A stretch of 6,015 bases of DNA from JANSWO01 sp964351875 (GCA_964351875.1 CAYGQC010000208.1:1-6015); one strand, 5' to 3'. Positions 1 through 5,646 are shown, counted from the stretch's first letter. The notes: a model not told the origin generated them from the sequence alone. Numbers and translations: made by a program.

Positions 1-1250
1 TCCGAGTAAAGGCACTCGCCGCGCAAGCCATCAGGGATGCGCTAACCGTGATCAACGGCGGCCCTGGCGGCTCATCGATCGACATGTATGTCGATCTCGG
101 CCGCGCGTTCGACGGCATACGCCGAAGCCGGGACATCATCATCATCGATCAGCGCGGCACCGGCCGCTCCAACAAACTGGTTTGCCCGGCCCTGGAAGAC
201 GCCACGACAACCGAGCCCAGTCTCACTGAGATTAAGGCTCTGACCGATGAGTGCCTGTCCTCTCTGCCTGGCGACCCTCGGTACTACACGACCTCAATGG
301 CCGTCCGAGACCTCGAAGCCGTCCGAGCGGCGCTCGGTTATGAGCAGCTCAACGTATACGGCGTCTCCTACGGCACTCGGGTTGCCCTGCACTACCTTCG
401 CCGCTATCCCGAGCGCACGCGCAGCGTCATCATCGACGGCGTTCTGCCGCCGGGGGAAGCACTCGGTATCGAGGTTGCTGATAACGCTCAGAGCGCCTTC
501 GACGCGATCGCCCATCGCTGCGCAAAGAGCGACGCCTGCACGAGCGCTTTCGGCGCGATTGAAACGCGCTTCGGCGGGCTCGAGGCACGACTGCGAAACC
601 AACCAGTAGACGTGCCAGTGACGGACCCCAAGACGGGCGCTCCGACTTCCATCGAGCTCAGCTTTGGCCACATCGCAGTGGTCACGCGGCTGCTGTCCTA
701 CAGTCCCGAGGGCATGTCGCTGTTGCCGCTACTCATTCACGAAGCATCGAACGGGAACTACCGGGGTTACGCCGGGCAGGCTGAGGCGATTATCACGCAG
801 CTCACCGAGAGCATGGCGTTCGGCATGCACAACGCCGCCGTGTGTTCAGAAGACGCACCCCGTTACCCGTCGCGCACACCGTCGACCGACGCATACCTGG
901 GCGAACTTCAGCTCGACACGCTCAAGGCGATTTGCAGCCGATGGCCTGCCGGTATCGTCGACGAGAATTTCAGCGAGCCAGTGTCGAGCGACAAACCCGT
1001 GCTCGTGCTATCCGGCGAGTACGACCCTATTACGCCCCCGCGCTACGGTGACACCGTCATGCAGACTCTCAGCAACGCCACCCACCTAGTCGCGCGTGGC
1101 CAGGGACATGGTGTTGTGGGCCGGGGCTGCGTGCCTCAGATCATCTCCGAGTTCGTGGACGAGGCAAGCGTCGATGATCTGAATACACAGTGCCTGGAGC
1201 GACTGCAGCCTCTGCCCTTCTTCGTCTCACCACTGGGGCCTGCGCCATGA
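1..1250 (+). CDS. Alpha/beta hydrolase, tripeptidyl-aminopeptidase (TAP)-like, 5' partial
   Basis: This is the 3' part of a serine hydrolase of the alpha/beta fold; the family releases short peptides or amino acids from N-termini and is often exported. The frame is open from base 3, so the in-frame GTG at 48 is internal and the true start lies before the window. Counting that GTG as residue 1, the visible landmarks are the oxyanion motif NGGPGG (3-8), the family motif DQRGTGRS (34-41), the nucleophile elbow GVSYG with Ser107, the acid Asp326 in SGEYDP, and the catalytic His354 in GQGHG. The triad is therefore complete. The segment CSED (266-269) and the C-terminal acid and histidine region resemble the TAP-like C-terminal domain. 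Any signal peptide would be outside the window. The stop codon overlaps the ATPase start (ATGA), so this is the first visible gene of the operon. The exact substrate is unknown. Confidence 0.9.
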   Translation, partial: RVKALAAQAIRDALTVINGGPGGSSIDMYVDLGRAFDGIRRSRDIIIIDQRGTGRSNKLVCPALEDATTTEPSLTEIKALTDECLSSLPGDPRYYTTSMAVRDLEAVRAALGYEQLNVYGVSYGTRVALHYLRRYPERTRSVIIDGVLPPGEALGIEVADNAQSAFDAIAHRCAKSDACTSAFGAIETRFGGLEARLRNQPVDVPVTDPKTGAPTSIELSFGHIAVVTRLLSYSPEGMSLLPLLIHEASNGNYRGYAGQAEAIITQLTESMAFGMHNAAVCSEDAPRYPSRTPSTDAYLGELQLDTLKAICSRWPAGIVDENFSEPVSSDKPVLVLSGEYDPITPPRYGDTVMQTLSNATHLVARGQGHGVVGRGCVPQIISEFVDEASVDDLNTQCLERLQPLPFFVSPLGPAP

Positions 1251-1984
1251 TTCGCGCAGATAACCTGCGCAAACGCTTCGGTGAGGTGATCGCGGCAGAG
1301 AGCGTCAGCTTTAATGCCGAGGACGGCAAAGTCACCGCGCTCCTCGGCCCCAACGGAGCCGGCAAGTCGACCACGCTGCGCATGCTCTGCGGCGTCCTGG
1401 CACCGAGCAGTGGCGATGCGCAGATCGACGGCATTAGCGTCGCAGACAACGGAACCGCCGCACGCCGCTGCATAGGTGCATTGCCGCACAACGCCGGCCT
1501 CTACGATCGACTGACCGCGCGCGAAAACATCGCCTACTTCGGCTCGCTACACGGCATGGGCAAAGCCGATCTTGCGCAGCGGATCGATCAACTCGCGCAG
1601 CAACTGGACATGGCCGAAATTATCGACCGCCGAGTGCAGGGCTTCTCCCAGGGCCAGAAAGTGAAAACGGCCATCGCCCGAGCGCTCGTGCACAACCCGA
1701 AAAACGTTCTGCTGGACGAACCGACCAACGGCCTGGATGTCATGGCGACTCGCGCCGTTCGAGACATTGTGCTGCAACTCAAAGCCGAGGGCCGTACGGT
1801 GCTGTTTTCCAGCCATGTCATGCAGGAAGTCTCCAACCTCTGCGATCACATCGTGATCATCGCTGGCGGCCGAGTCCGATTCGACGGCAGCCCCGAAGCG
1901 CTTCGCGAGGCGACCTCGATGGACTCGCTCGAAGAGTCGTTCGTTCAGATCAGCGAAGCAGCCGATCCCGGAGCATCGTCATGA
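1247..1984 (+). CDS. natA: ABC transporter ATP-binding protein, NatA type
   Basis: This is a 245-residue cytoplasmic ATPase subunit that would power the membrane protein encoded next to it. Visible motifs are Walker A GPNGAGKST (34-42), a signature of the form FSQGQ (133-137) instead of LSGGQ, Walker B VLLDEP (154-159), D-loop NGLD (161-164) and switch His190. The FSQGQ signature, the LYDRLTARENI segment (85-95) and the length are typical of the NatA sodium-efflux ATPase group. The usual Q-loop glutamine is replaced by His81 (ALPHNAG). I chose the ATG at 1247 because the protein then begins directly with the first strand of the domain (MIRADNLRKRFG) and overlaps the hydrolase stop as ATGA. 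An in-frame ATG at 1190 would add 19 residues unlike the family, inside the hydrolase gene. The name is at family level; sodium as substrate is not shown. Confidence 0.93.
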   Translation: MIRADNLRKRFGEVIAAESVSFNAEDGKVTALLGPNGAGKSTTLRMLCGVLAPSSGDAQIDGISVADNGTAARRCIGALPHNAGLYDRLTARENIAYFGSLHGMGKADLAQRIDQLAQQLDMAEIIDRRVQGFSQGQKVKTAIARALVHNPKNVLLDEPTNGLDVMATRAVRDIVLQLKAEGRTVLFSSHVMQEVSNLCDHIVIIAGGRVRFDGSPEALREATSMDSLEESFVQISEAADPGASS

Positions 1985-3153
1985 GCGCGCTCGGGACCGT
2001 CTACCGTAAAGAACTCGTCGACAATCTGCGCGACCGACGCACGTTACTTTCCTCTTTCTCGATCGCCTTGCTTGGCCCCTTGTTCTTCGTCGGCCTCATG
2101 GCCTTCATGCTCGACACCGCCATCGGCGAGAGCGATGACCCTGTCAGCATCGACGTCATTGGCGCGGAATACGCGCCTAACCTCGTCAGCCACCTTCATT
2201 CCAGCAACGTCGACACCACCGATATCGACGTCAAAGACCCGGTGGACGCCGTACGCAGCGGCGAGAGCAGCGTCATTCTCATCATTCCACAGCGCTACGG
2301 CGCGGACCTCGCCAGCGGCGAAGTCGCGCAGCTTCGCCTGGTCCACGACAGCTCCGCCTTCGGCAGCGCCCGCCGCGGCTACCGCGCTGCGCAATCTGCC
2401 ATCAATTCCTACAGCCACTCCATCGGGCTGCGCCGGCTTATGGTGCGCGGCGTCGACGTCAACGTCATCGACCCCATCGACGTCACCAGCATCGACACCG
2501 CATCACCCGCCGCGCGAGCCCTCACCGTCCTCGCGACTCTGCCTTACTTACTGCTTTTCGTCGTCTTCATGGGCGGCTTCTACCTCGCTATCGATTCCAC
2601 CGCCGGCGAACGCGAGCGCGGTAGCCTCGAACCGCTACTCACCCAGCCCGTCGATCGCGGGCCGCTCGTGCTCGGCAAGATCGCCGCCTCAGCAACCTTT
2701 GCGCTCATCTCGCTATTGCTGTTTCTGCTCGCCTTTACGCTGTCACTGCCGATGGTCCCGCTCGAGAAGCTCGGCGTTGCGCTAACCATGACCGCGACGA
2801 AGGCTGGAAGCATCGTCGTTTTGTGTCTGCCACTACTCGTGATGGCCGCCGCTCTGCTGGTCGTCGTCGCGTCCTTCGCCAAGAGCTACAAAGAAGCCCA
2901 GACCTACCTCTCAATCGTCATCCTGATCCCAACGCTACCGGCCATCGTGATCAGCTTCCTCGACATCGAACCCGGCATCCCGATCATGATGATCCCGTCG
3001 GTTAGCCAAGCGCTGCTGGTGAGTGACATCATTTCGGGTGATCCAATCCAGATGACTCATGTAATCGTTTCGATGGCCGCGACCGCAGTCGCGGCTACAG
3101 CGCTTTGCTACCTCGCCACCGTGCTCTACAAGCGCGAAGCGATCTTGGGGTAG
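1981..3153 (+). CDS. natB: ABC-2 type transporter permease, NatB type
   Basis: This is a 390-residue inner-membrane permease, the partner of the ATPase just upstream, which it overlaps by 4 bases (ATGA). The layout is that of the NatB/ABC-2 family. A short cytoplasmic start (VYRKELVDNLRDRRTL) precedes a first membrane helix at about 22-44. A soluble extracytoplasmic domain covers about 45-178. A bundle of about five helices follows, at roughly 179-206, 232-258, 276-300, 308-328 and 357-384. The conserved cytoplasmic coupling segment AGERERGSLEPLLTQP lies at 208-223, between helices two and three. The length matches the family (about 390), and the protein ends with a short basic tail (LYKREAILG). 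Known relatives export sodium or small organic molecules; the cargo here is unknown. The linked hydrolase hints at a peptide or amino-acid derivative, which is inference only. Confidence 0.9.
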   Translation: MSALGTVYRKELVDNLRDRRTLLSSFSIALLGPLFFVGLMAFMLDTAIGESDDPVSIDVIGAEYAPNLVSHLHSSNVDTTDIDVKDPVDAVRSGESSVILIIPQRYGADLASGEVAQLRLVHDSSAFGSARRGYRAAQSAINSYSHSIGLRRLMVRGVDVNVIDPIDVTSIDTASPAARALTVLATLPYLLLFVVFMGGFYLAIDSTAGERERGSLEPLLTQPVDRGPLVLGKIAASATFALISLLLFLLAFTLSLPMVPLEKLGVALTMTATKAGSIVVLCLPLLVMAAALLVVVASFAKSYKEAQTYLSIVILIPTLPAIVISFLDIEPGIPIMMIPSVSQALLVSDIISGDPIQMTHVIVSMAATAVAATALCYLATVLYKREAILG

Positions 3154-3396
3154 AACGGCCACCCCTGAGTTAATGCCGGGTTGCAGCCATAATCAGCAAG
3201 CTTCACCAAGTCCCGTTTTTATTGGCTGGTTAACACTACCGAGAGGTTTCTCGGAGCACCTCGCGAATAATCGACTATCGGGTCGCTGTGCGGGGCTCCT
3301 CGACGCCGCCCGCCGCCACCTCAAAGCAAATAGCAAACAACGCAGAAGTACCCGGAGCAGGCGAGAGTGTCGAGAGCCATATTGAGTCGTTGACAT
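3154..3396. other. Intergenic spacer without a recognisable gene
   Basis: This stretch lies between the transporter operon and the repeat-bearing promoter region of the membrane protein. It contains short open frames on both strands that overlap each other and have no convincing ribosome binding site, so I do not call them genes. A perfect 6-bp hairpin (CCGAGA, GGTT, TCTCGG) sits at 3239-3254, but no T-run follows it. A T5 tract at 3216-3220 is preceded by only weak pairing. I therefore see no clear rho-independent terminator for the upstream operon. Composition moves from GC-rich to more AT-rich toward 3380. Confidence 0.6.
3239..3254. other. Perfect 6-bp hairpin downstream of natB
   Basis: The arms CCGAGA and TCTCGG enclose the loop GGTT, 85 bases after the natB stop. 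It could stabilise the 3' end of the operon transcript. No U-tract follows on either strand, so it is not an ordinary intrinsic terminator. Confidence 0.4.
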
Positions 3397-3418
3397 ACCT
3401 TTATGGGTAGTTTAAGTT
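3390..3418 (+). promoter_or_regulatory. Candidate promoter for the membrane protein/HTH module
   Basis: A perfect -35 hexamer TTGACA lies at 3390-3395. At the standard 17-bp spacing the -10 position (3413-3418, TAAGTT) is poor. Better TATA-like hexamers lie further on at 3433-3438 (TATACG) and 3447-3452 (TATAAC), but these lack a good -35. A promoter in this interval is very likely because the region is abruptly AT-rich directly before a gene pair. Which hexamers are used cannot be settled by eye. All the candidates are covered by the 22-bp repeats, as expected for a repressed promoter. Confidence 0.45.
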
Positions 3419-3462
3419 ACCTTAATGGGTCGTATACGTTACTTTATATAACCCATGAAACT
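3397..3462. repeat. Three contiguous 22-bp repeat units, candidate operator array
   Basis: Units at 3397-3418 and 3419-3440 are direct copies matching at 18 of 22 positions. The next 22 bases, 3441-3462, are an inverted copy matching either unit at 14 of 22 positions when read on the minus strand. The invariant core is ATGGGT, at 3403-3408 and 3425-3430, with its reverse complement ACCCAT at 3451-3456. Two palindromes lie inside: CGTATACG (3431-3438) and TTATATAA (3444-3451). The 22-bp period is about two helix turns, which would place bound proteins on one DNA face. The small HTH protein encoded downstream is the obvious candidate ligand (inference). Confidence 0.65.
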
Positions 3463-3496
3463 CTAACTTAATATGGAAACAGGCTAGATCTAGATA

Positions 3497-3937
3497 ATGA
3501 AAACCGACGACACAGATGCCGCTTATCTACGACTCCAAGTAAAGCTCCTGGCGGGCATGGCCGTAGGAGCAATCGCGGCGACTGCCTCAGAGTTAGTCGA
3601 GTTGCTCGACGGGCCAGAGGCAACCGGAATATTGCTCTCTGCTCTTACCATTCTCGGTTGGTCGTACGCGGCATGGGCACTGATGCGCAACTCAATCGCA
3701 AGCCAGAGGGGCGACTTTTCCGCACTGGAAAACGACGAGCTTTACACAAGCTTTCGCGCGAGTTCATTCACCACAGGTTTCGGCGCCATGTTGATCACGC
3801 AAATAATTTTTCTCGTCGGAGGTGATGTCCTAGCTAAATTCTCGCAAATTGAACTCAGCGTATCGTTCGCCGCAGCAACGTCGATCTCTATTGGACTTAT
3901 CGCCGCGCTTTCTCGCTTCGTCTATCTCAGCCGGTAG
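3497..3937 (+). CDS. Four-helix integral membrane protein paired with an XRE regulator
   Basis: This 146-residue protein has four predicted membrane helices at about 12-34, 42-62, 88-108 and 119-142, with a short N-terminal tail and an acidic central cytoplasmic loop containing LENDELYTSFRAS (77-89). I recognise no enzyme motif. The pattern of two hairpins of helices joined by a loop with a DE(L)xxxxR-like segment resembles small membrane proteins, such as the DUF2178 group, that are commonly encoded directly before a short Xre-type regulator. That resemblance is from memory and weak at sequence level. The next gene starts 8 bases after the stop, so both are probably on one transcript. The ribosome binding site is poor: AGG lies at 3481-3483, 13 bases before the ATG, within a stretch carrying the palindrome CTAGATCTAG (3484-3493). 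A role as sensor or partner of the regulator is inference. Confidence 0.85.
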   Translation: MKTDDTDAAYLRLQVKLLAGMAVGAIAATASELVELLDGPEATGILLSALTILGWSYAAWALMRNSIASQRGDFSALENDELYTSFRASSFTTGFGAMLITQIIFLVGGDVLAKFSQIELSVSFAAATSISIGLIAALSRFVYLSR

Positions 3938-3945
3938 CGCGATAG

Positions 3946-4164
3946 ATGAGTGAAAAACGATTGCACAACACCCTAAAGGTGCACCGGGCAATGCGTGATT
4001 GGACGCAGGCGGAGTTAGCGGACAATGTCGGAGTGACTCGGAAGAGCATCAACGCCATAGAGCGTGGGCACTTTGTGCCGTCTACCGTCCTGTCGCTAAC
4101 ACTGGCGAAAGTTCTCGATACGACGGTAGAGACGCTGTTTCAGCTGCCCGAGCAAGACCAATAG
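3946..4164 (+). CDS. Small XRE-family HTH transcriptional regulator
   Basis: This is a 72-residue single-domain DNA-binding protein of the HTH_3/XRE family. The domain spans about residues 8-62. The scaffold helix is TQAELADNVGV (20-30) and the recognition helix is TRKSINAIERG (31-41), followed by HFVPSTVLSLTLAKVLD and the usual closing segment TTVETLF (59-65). This matches the compact regulators of about 65-75 residues that carry no sensor domain. It starts 8 bases after the membrane protein stop, with no separate promoter visible, so the two are probably co-expressed. The probable target is the 22-bp repeat array before the membrane gene, giving autoregulation. That is inferred from position and symmetry and is not shown. 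Confidence 0.92.
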   Translation: MSEKRLHNTLKVHRAMRDWTQAELADNVGVTRKSINAIERGHFVPSTVLSLTLAKVLDTTVETLFQLPEQDQ

Positions 4165-4231
4165 AGGATCGCACTGAGCGGCTACTTAAGTGCACTTGAG
4201 CTCCTCGGGCTTGTAACTCCGGCCTAGTCGA

Positions 4232-4260
4232 TTGCGGGACTGAAACAGCTTTGCTATGTT
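4232..4260 (+). promoter_or_regulatory. Candidate tRNA promoter with GC-rich discriminator
   Basis: A -35-like TTGCGG (4232-4237) and a -10-like TATGTT (4255-4260) are separated by exactly 17 bases. They are followed by GCCGCGCC (4261-4268), a GC-rich discriminator like those of stringently controlled tRNA and rRNA promoters. Transcription would start near 4267 and run through the truncated tRNA copy and hairpins into the intact tRNA, giving a leader of about 210 bases. Each hexamer is only a partial match. Confidence 0.45.
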
Positions 4261-4300
4261 GCCGCGCCTTGGCGTGGCGCGTAAACGCGACTTGCTAAGC

Positions 4301-4346
4301 GGCAGGGACGCCAGCGAAAAGTTAATCGGAGTGTAGCTCAGCTTGG
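4301..4346 (+). repeat. Direct repeat copy A (leader plus tRNA-Pro 5' end)
   Basis: This copy matches 4451-4498. The segment 4317-4346 is identical over 30 bases to 4469-4498 and comprises the last 10 leader bases plus the first 20 bases of tRNA-Pro. Similarity extends leftward imperfectly to a 12-base hairpin (GGC, AGGGAC, GCC at 4301-4312), with a one-base difference in the run around the poly-A. The two copies are about 150 bases apart. Confidence 0.85.
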
Positions 4347-4354
4347 GTCTGAGC
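4327..4354 (+). pseudogene. Truncated tRNA-Pro 5' fragment
   Basis: Bases 4327-4346 are identical to the first 20 bases of the intact tRNA-Pro (acceptor 5' strand CGGAGTG, then TA, GCTC and part of the D-loop). After a short change in the loop, GAGC at 4351-4354 can still close a D-stem. No anticodon arm, T arm or 3' acceptor strand follows; the next bases form unrelated hairpins. It cannot make a functional tRNA. It is best read as a remnant of a local duplication, although transcription from the candidate upstream promoter would include it. Confidence 0.75.
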
Positions 4355-4418
4355 CGGTCAGGCAACGCCTGCCGCCGAGCACTGCTCGGCGAGGCGAAGA
4401 CGCCGAGGCACGGATGCC
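4336..4418. repeat. Run of five short hairpins, nearly back to back
   Basis: Five inverted repeats follow with almost no gap. The first is 4336-4354 (GCTCAG/CTGAGC). The second is 4355-4374 (CGG plus CAGGC with one bulged T, loop AAC). The third is 4375-4389 (CCGAGC, loop ACT, GCTCGG). The last two are 4393-4404 (GGCG/CGCC) and 4407-4418 (GGCA/TGCC). The hexamer CGAGGC recurs every 14 bases at 4390, 4404 and 4418. The structure resembles small palindromic intergenic repeats of the REP kind in gammaproteobacteria, but I cannot name a family. It may fold as a structured RNA leader or be a mobile-type repeat. Confidence 0.6.
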
Positions 4419-4450
4419 GAGGCCGGGGGTTATGCGAAGTGAAGTGAGTC

Positions 4451-4498
4451 GCCATGGACGGCAGCGGAAAAAGTTAATCGGAGTGTAGCTCAGCTTGG
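4451..4498 (+). repeat. Direct repeat copy B (leader plus tRNA-Pro 5' end)
   Basis: This is the second copy of the repeat seen at 4301-4346. It begins with a hairpin GCC, ATGGAC, GGC (4451-4462) and runs into the intact tRNA-Pro. This copy has five A residues and CGG where copy A has four A residues and CG. Confidence 0.85.
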
Positions 4499-4555
4499 TA
4501 GAGCACTACGTTCGGGACGTAGGGGCCGGAGGTTCAAATCCTCTCACTCCGACCA
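4479..4555 (+). tRNA. tRNA-Pro (anticodon CGG)
   Basis: This is a complete 77-base cloverleaf. The acceptor stem pairs CGGAGTG (4479-4485) with CACTCCG (4545-4551). The D-stem is GCTC/GAGC (4488-4491, 4501-4504). The anticodon stem CTACG/CGTAG (4506-4510, 4518-4522) encloses loop TTCGGGA, with anticodon CGG at 4513-4515 reading CCG codons. The T-stem (4528-4532 with 4540-4544, one G-T pair) encloses TTCAAAT. Discriminator A4552 and an encoded CCA (4553-4555) complete it. C1:G72 with A73 is the bacterial tRNA-Pro identity pattern. The 5' 20 bases are duplicated upstream, and convergent accessory genes follow. Confidence 0.96.
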
Positions 4556-4645
4556 ATAAATCAATGACTTAGCACTTAAGCCAACTGATGAAAACCACAT
4601 CTAGTGCCTAGAATAGTGTTTATACCAAAAAGGGGCTATTCGGTC
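4556..4645. other. Short AT-rich spacer between tRNA-Pro and the convergent operon
   Basis: This stretch separates the tRNA 3' end from the stop of the convergent minus-strand operon. It carries a weak inverted repeat (GCACT 4572-4576, AGTGC 4603-4607) and an A5 run (4627-4631) that reads as T5 for the minus strand. No strong hairpin adjoins that run. I see no convincing terminator for either direction. Confidence 0.5.
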
Positions 4646-5017
4646 CTAAGTATCCGATTCCGAAATCGGTTCACCGAGCATTTCGTGAAGGGTTATGACC
4701 ATTCTGCGCAGTCTTGAAGCGCTTTTGCTGTCGAACGATCCGTCGATGTCGTACTCGGCCTTACCACGTTCATTCCCGGCTTCCCTCAATCGACGCGCGA
4801 TCGCCTGATGCTCACGCGATCTGGATGTCTCGTAATATTCGCGAGTGCGCATGTGAACAGATCCGCCAGATGGCGTCCCGGATTTTTCTTTCGCGAGCAG
4901 CAGCGCACTGAAATACCAGCGAGAAGCGGCTGCTCGACGTGCTACCTCCTCAGGGCATTCTTTAAGAGCCTTGATTAGATCCCCCGATCGAAATATGGCT
5001 TCAGGAGCTACGGCCAT
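4646..5017 (-). CDS. HEPN-like small protein, last gene of a minus-strand operon
   Basis: This 123-residue soluble protein is rich in helix-forming residues. The segment RRAAASRWYFSALLLAKE (27-44) matches the first helix pattern of HEPN-type proteins (R-x-A-x-SR-x-Y-[YF]-x-A). It is followed by a variable stretch, then EHQAIARRL (69-77) with a family-like His70. GNERGKAEYDID (81-92) recalls the R/N-x-ADYD motif near the C-terminal helices of this superfamily, and a final helix RLRRMVITLHEML lies at 102-114. HEPN proteins are often RNases in toxin-antitoxin or antiphage systems, but others are inactive. A strict R-x4-6-H catalytic motif is not obvious, so RNase activity is uncertain. The start at 5017 overlaps the previous gene by 10 bases; GGTGG about 14 bases upstream is a weak ribosome site, so translational coupling is likely. 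The assignment is by pattern recognition only. Confidence 0.8.
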   Translation of the reverse strand: MAVAPEAIFRSGDLIKALKECPEEVARRAAASRWYFSALLLAKEKSGTPSGGSVHMRTREYYETSRSREHQAIARRLREAGNERGKAEYDIDGSFDSKSASRLRRMVITLHEMLGEPISESDT

Positions 5018-5646
5018 TCACTGATTACCGCCACCCACTCATCGGCGGGCAGCAGGGAGACCTGAATTTGATCGAGTTGGTCAAGCAACGAGAAATACTC
5101 ATCCTCATCACTCCCCAGATACGCGCATATCAACTGGACCGCTCTCGACTCCCCTTCTGACTCCGAGACAATCTCTAGCCTGGGCCGCCCAAACTTGTGG
5201 ATTTTTGACAGTTCACTGGCGACGAGAGACAGGTTTCTCAGAACAGCAAAGCTAAAAGTGCGGAGGACATCACCGCTACAGTCGATTCTCTCAGCGAGCT
5301 CTGACTGGAAGTGTTCTTCGCGAGATACCACTCCCCCTAAGCTAGCGGTGATTGCACCAGTTTGACGAGTAACTTGAGCTACAAAATTGCTGAGATATGG
5401 GCGTTGGTCTACCAAAATCCAGTGCGCGTCACTAGTGCGATCAGTAGTCGAACTAAGCCATTCGCTGAACCGAGTGTTGGGCGCGGACCACTCAACTGAG
5501 TATTCTTCCGACAAGAAGACCCATCCAACACCGGAAGCCGGAGCATCGAGGCTGACGATTTCAGAATCCTCGAATGGGATACTCGCTCTCGATTTTGGAT
5601 GCGAGGCCGGCCAGATCGAATTCGCCGTGGAACTAGCGTTATTCAT
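5008..5646 (-). CDS. Unrecognised 212-residue soluble protein
   Basis: I do not recognise this protein. It has no signal peptide or membrane helix. The N-terminal 25 residues are low in complexity (Ser, Ala, Asn, Pro). The middle (about 40-110) alternates short hydrophobic strands such as GVGWVFLS and HWILVDQ with polar turns. Residues about 110-152 look helical (EEHFQSELAERID, then FAVLRNLSLVASELSKIH). The C-terminal part is acidic (SESEGESR, GSDEDEY) and the protein ends DEWVAVISEWP. The start is fixed by an ATGA overlap with the stop of the upstream gene, and the end overlaps the HEPN-like gene by 10 bases, so it is the middle gene of a coupled operon. GC content is visibly lower than in the transporter operon. 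A partner or antidote role for the HEPN-like protein is possible but unproven. Confidence 0.8.
   Translation of the reverse strand: MNNASSTANSIWPASHPKSRASIPFEDSEIVSLDAPASGVGWVFLSEEYSVEWSAPNTRFSEWLSSTTDRTSDAHWILVDQRPYLSNFVAQVTRQTGAITASLGGVVSREEHFQSELAERIDCSGDVLRTFSFAVLRNLSLVASELSKIHKFGRPRLEIVSESEGESRAVQLICAYLGSDEDEYFSLLDQLDQIQVSLLPADEWVAVISEWP

Larger units (their letters stand above)
4165..4478. other. Spacer and 5' leader of the tRNA-Pro locus
   Basis: I see no protein-coding gene here. The stretch holds a near-palindrome (4185-4200, arms CTTAAG and CTTGAG), a candidate promoter (4232-4260) and a GC-rich hairpin at 4263-4281 (CGCGCC, 7-base loop, GGCGCG). Further on are the truncated tRNA-Pro copy and a cluster of short hairpins, annotated separately. 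A minus-strand open frame spanning 4186-4455 crosses these structures and is treated as chance. Confidence 0.6.

Noticed and set aside
48..50. GTG as the start of the hydrolase
   Set aside because: The frame is open and protein-like upstream to the window edge, and this codon sits just before the oxyanion motif, where a family member already has an N-terminal part. The gene is 5' partial.
1190..1246. Longer ATPase starting at ATG 1190
   Set aside because: It adds 19 residues unlike ABC ATPases and lies inside the hydrolase gene; ATG 1247 gives the family-typical start and an ATGA overlap.
3177..3220. Possible terminator with T5 run after natB
   Set aside because: Only a 4-bp CGGG/CCCG pairing with a loop over 30 bases precedes the T-run; too weak to call.
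3173..3396. Short open frames on both strands (3173-3385 plus, 3193-3396 minus)
   Set aside because: They overlap each other, lack a good ribosome site and show no recognisable domain; both are rich in Arg and Ser, as expected of chance frames.
4186..4455. Minus-strand 89-residue open frame
   Set aside because: It crosses the truncated tRNA copy, the hairpins and the candidate promoter, and its translation has no domain-like pattern.
4301..4498. CRISPR array or standard attL/attR pair
   Set aside because: There are only two copies with no regular spacer series, and the duplicated part is the 5' rather than the 3' end of the tRNA, unlike usual integrase sites.
4627..4669. Intrinsic terminator for the minus-strand operon
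   Set aside because: The 5-bp hairpin at 4654-4669 lies inside the HEPN-like gene and is 22 bases away from the T-run, so it does not form a canonical terminator.
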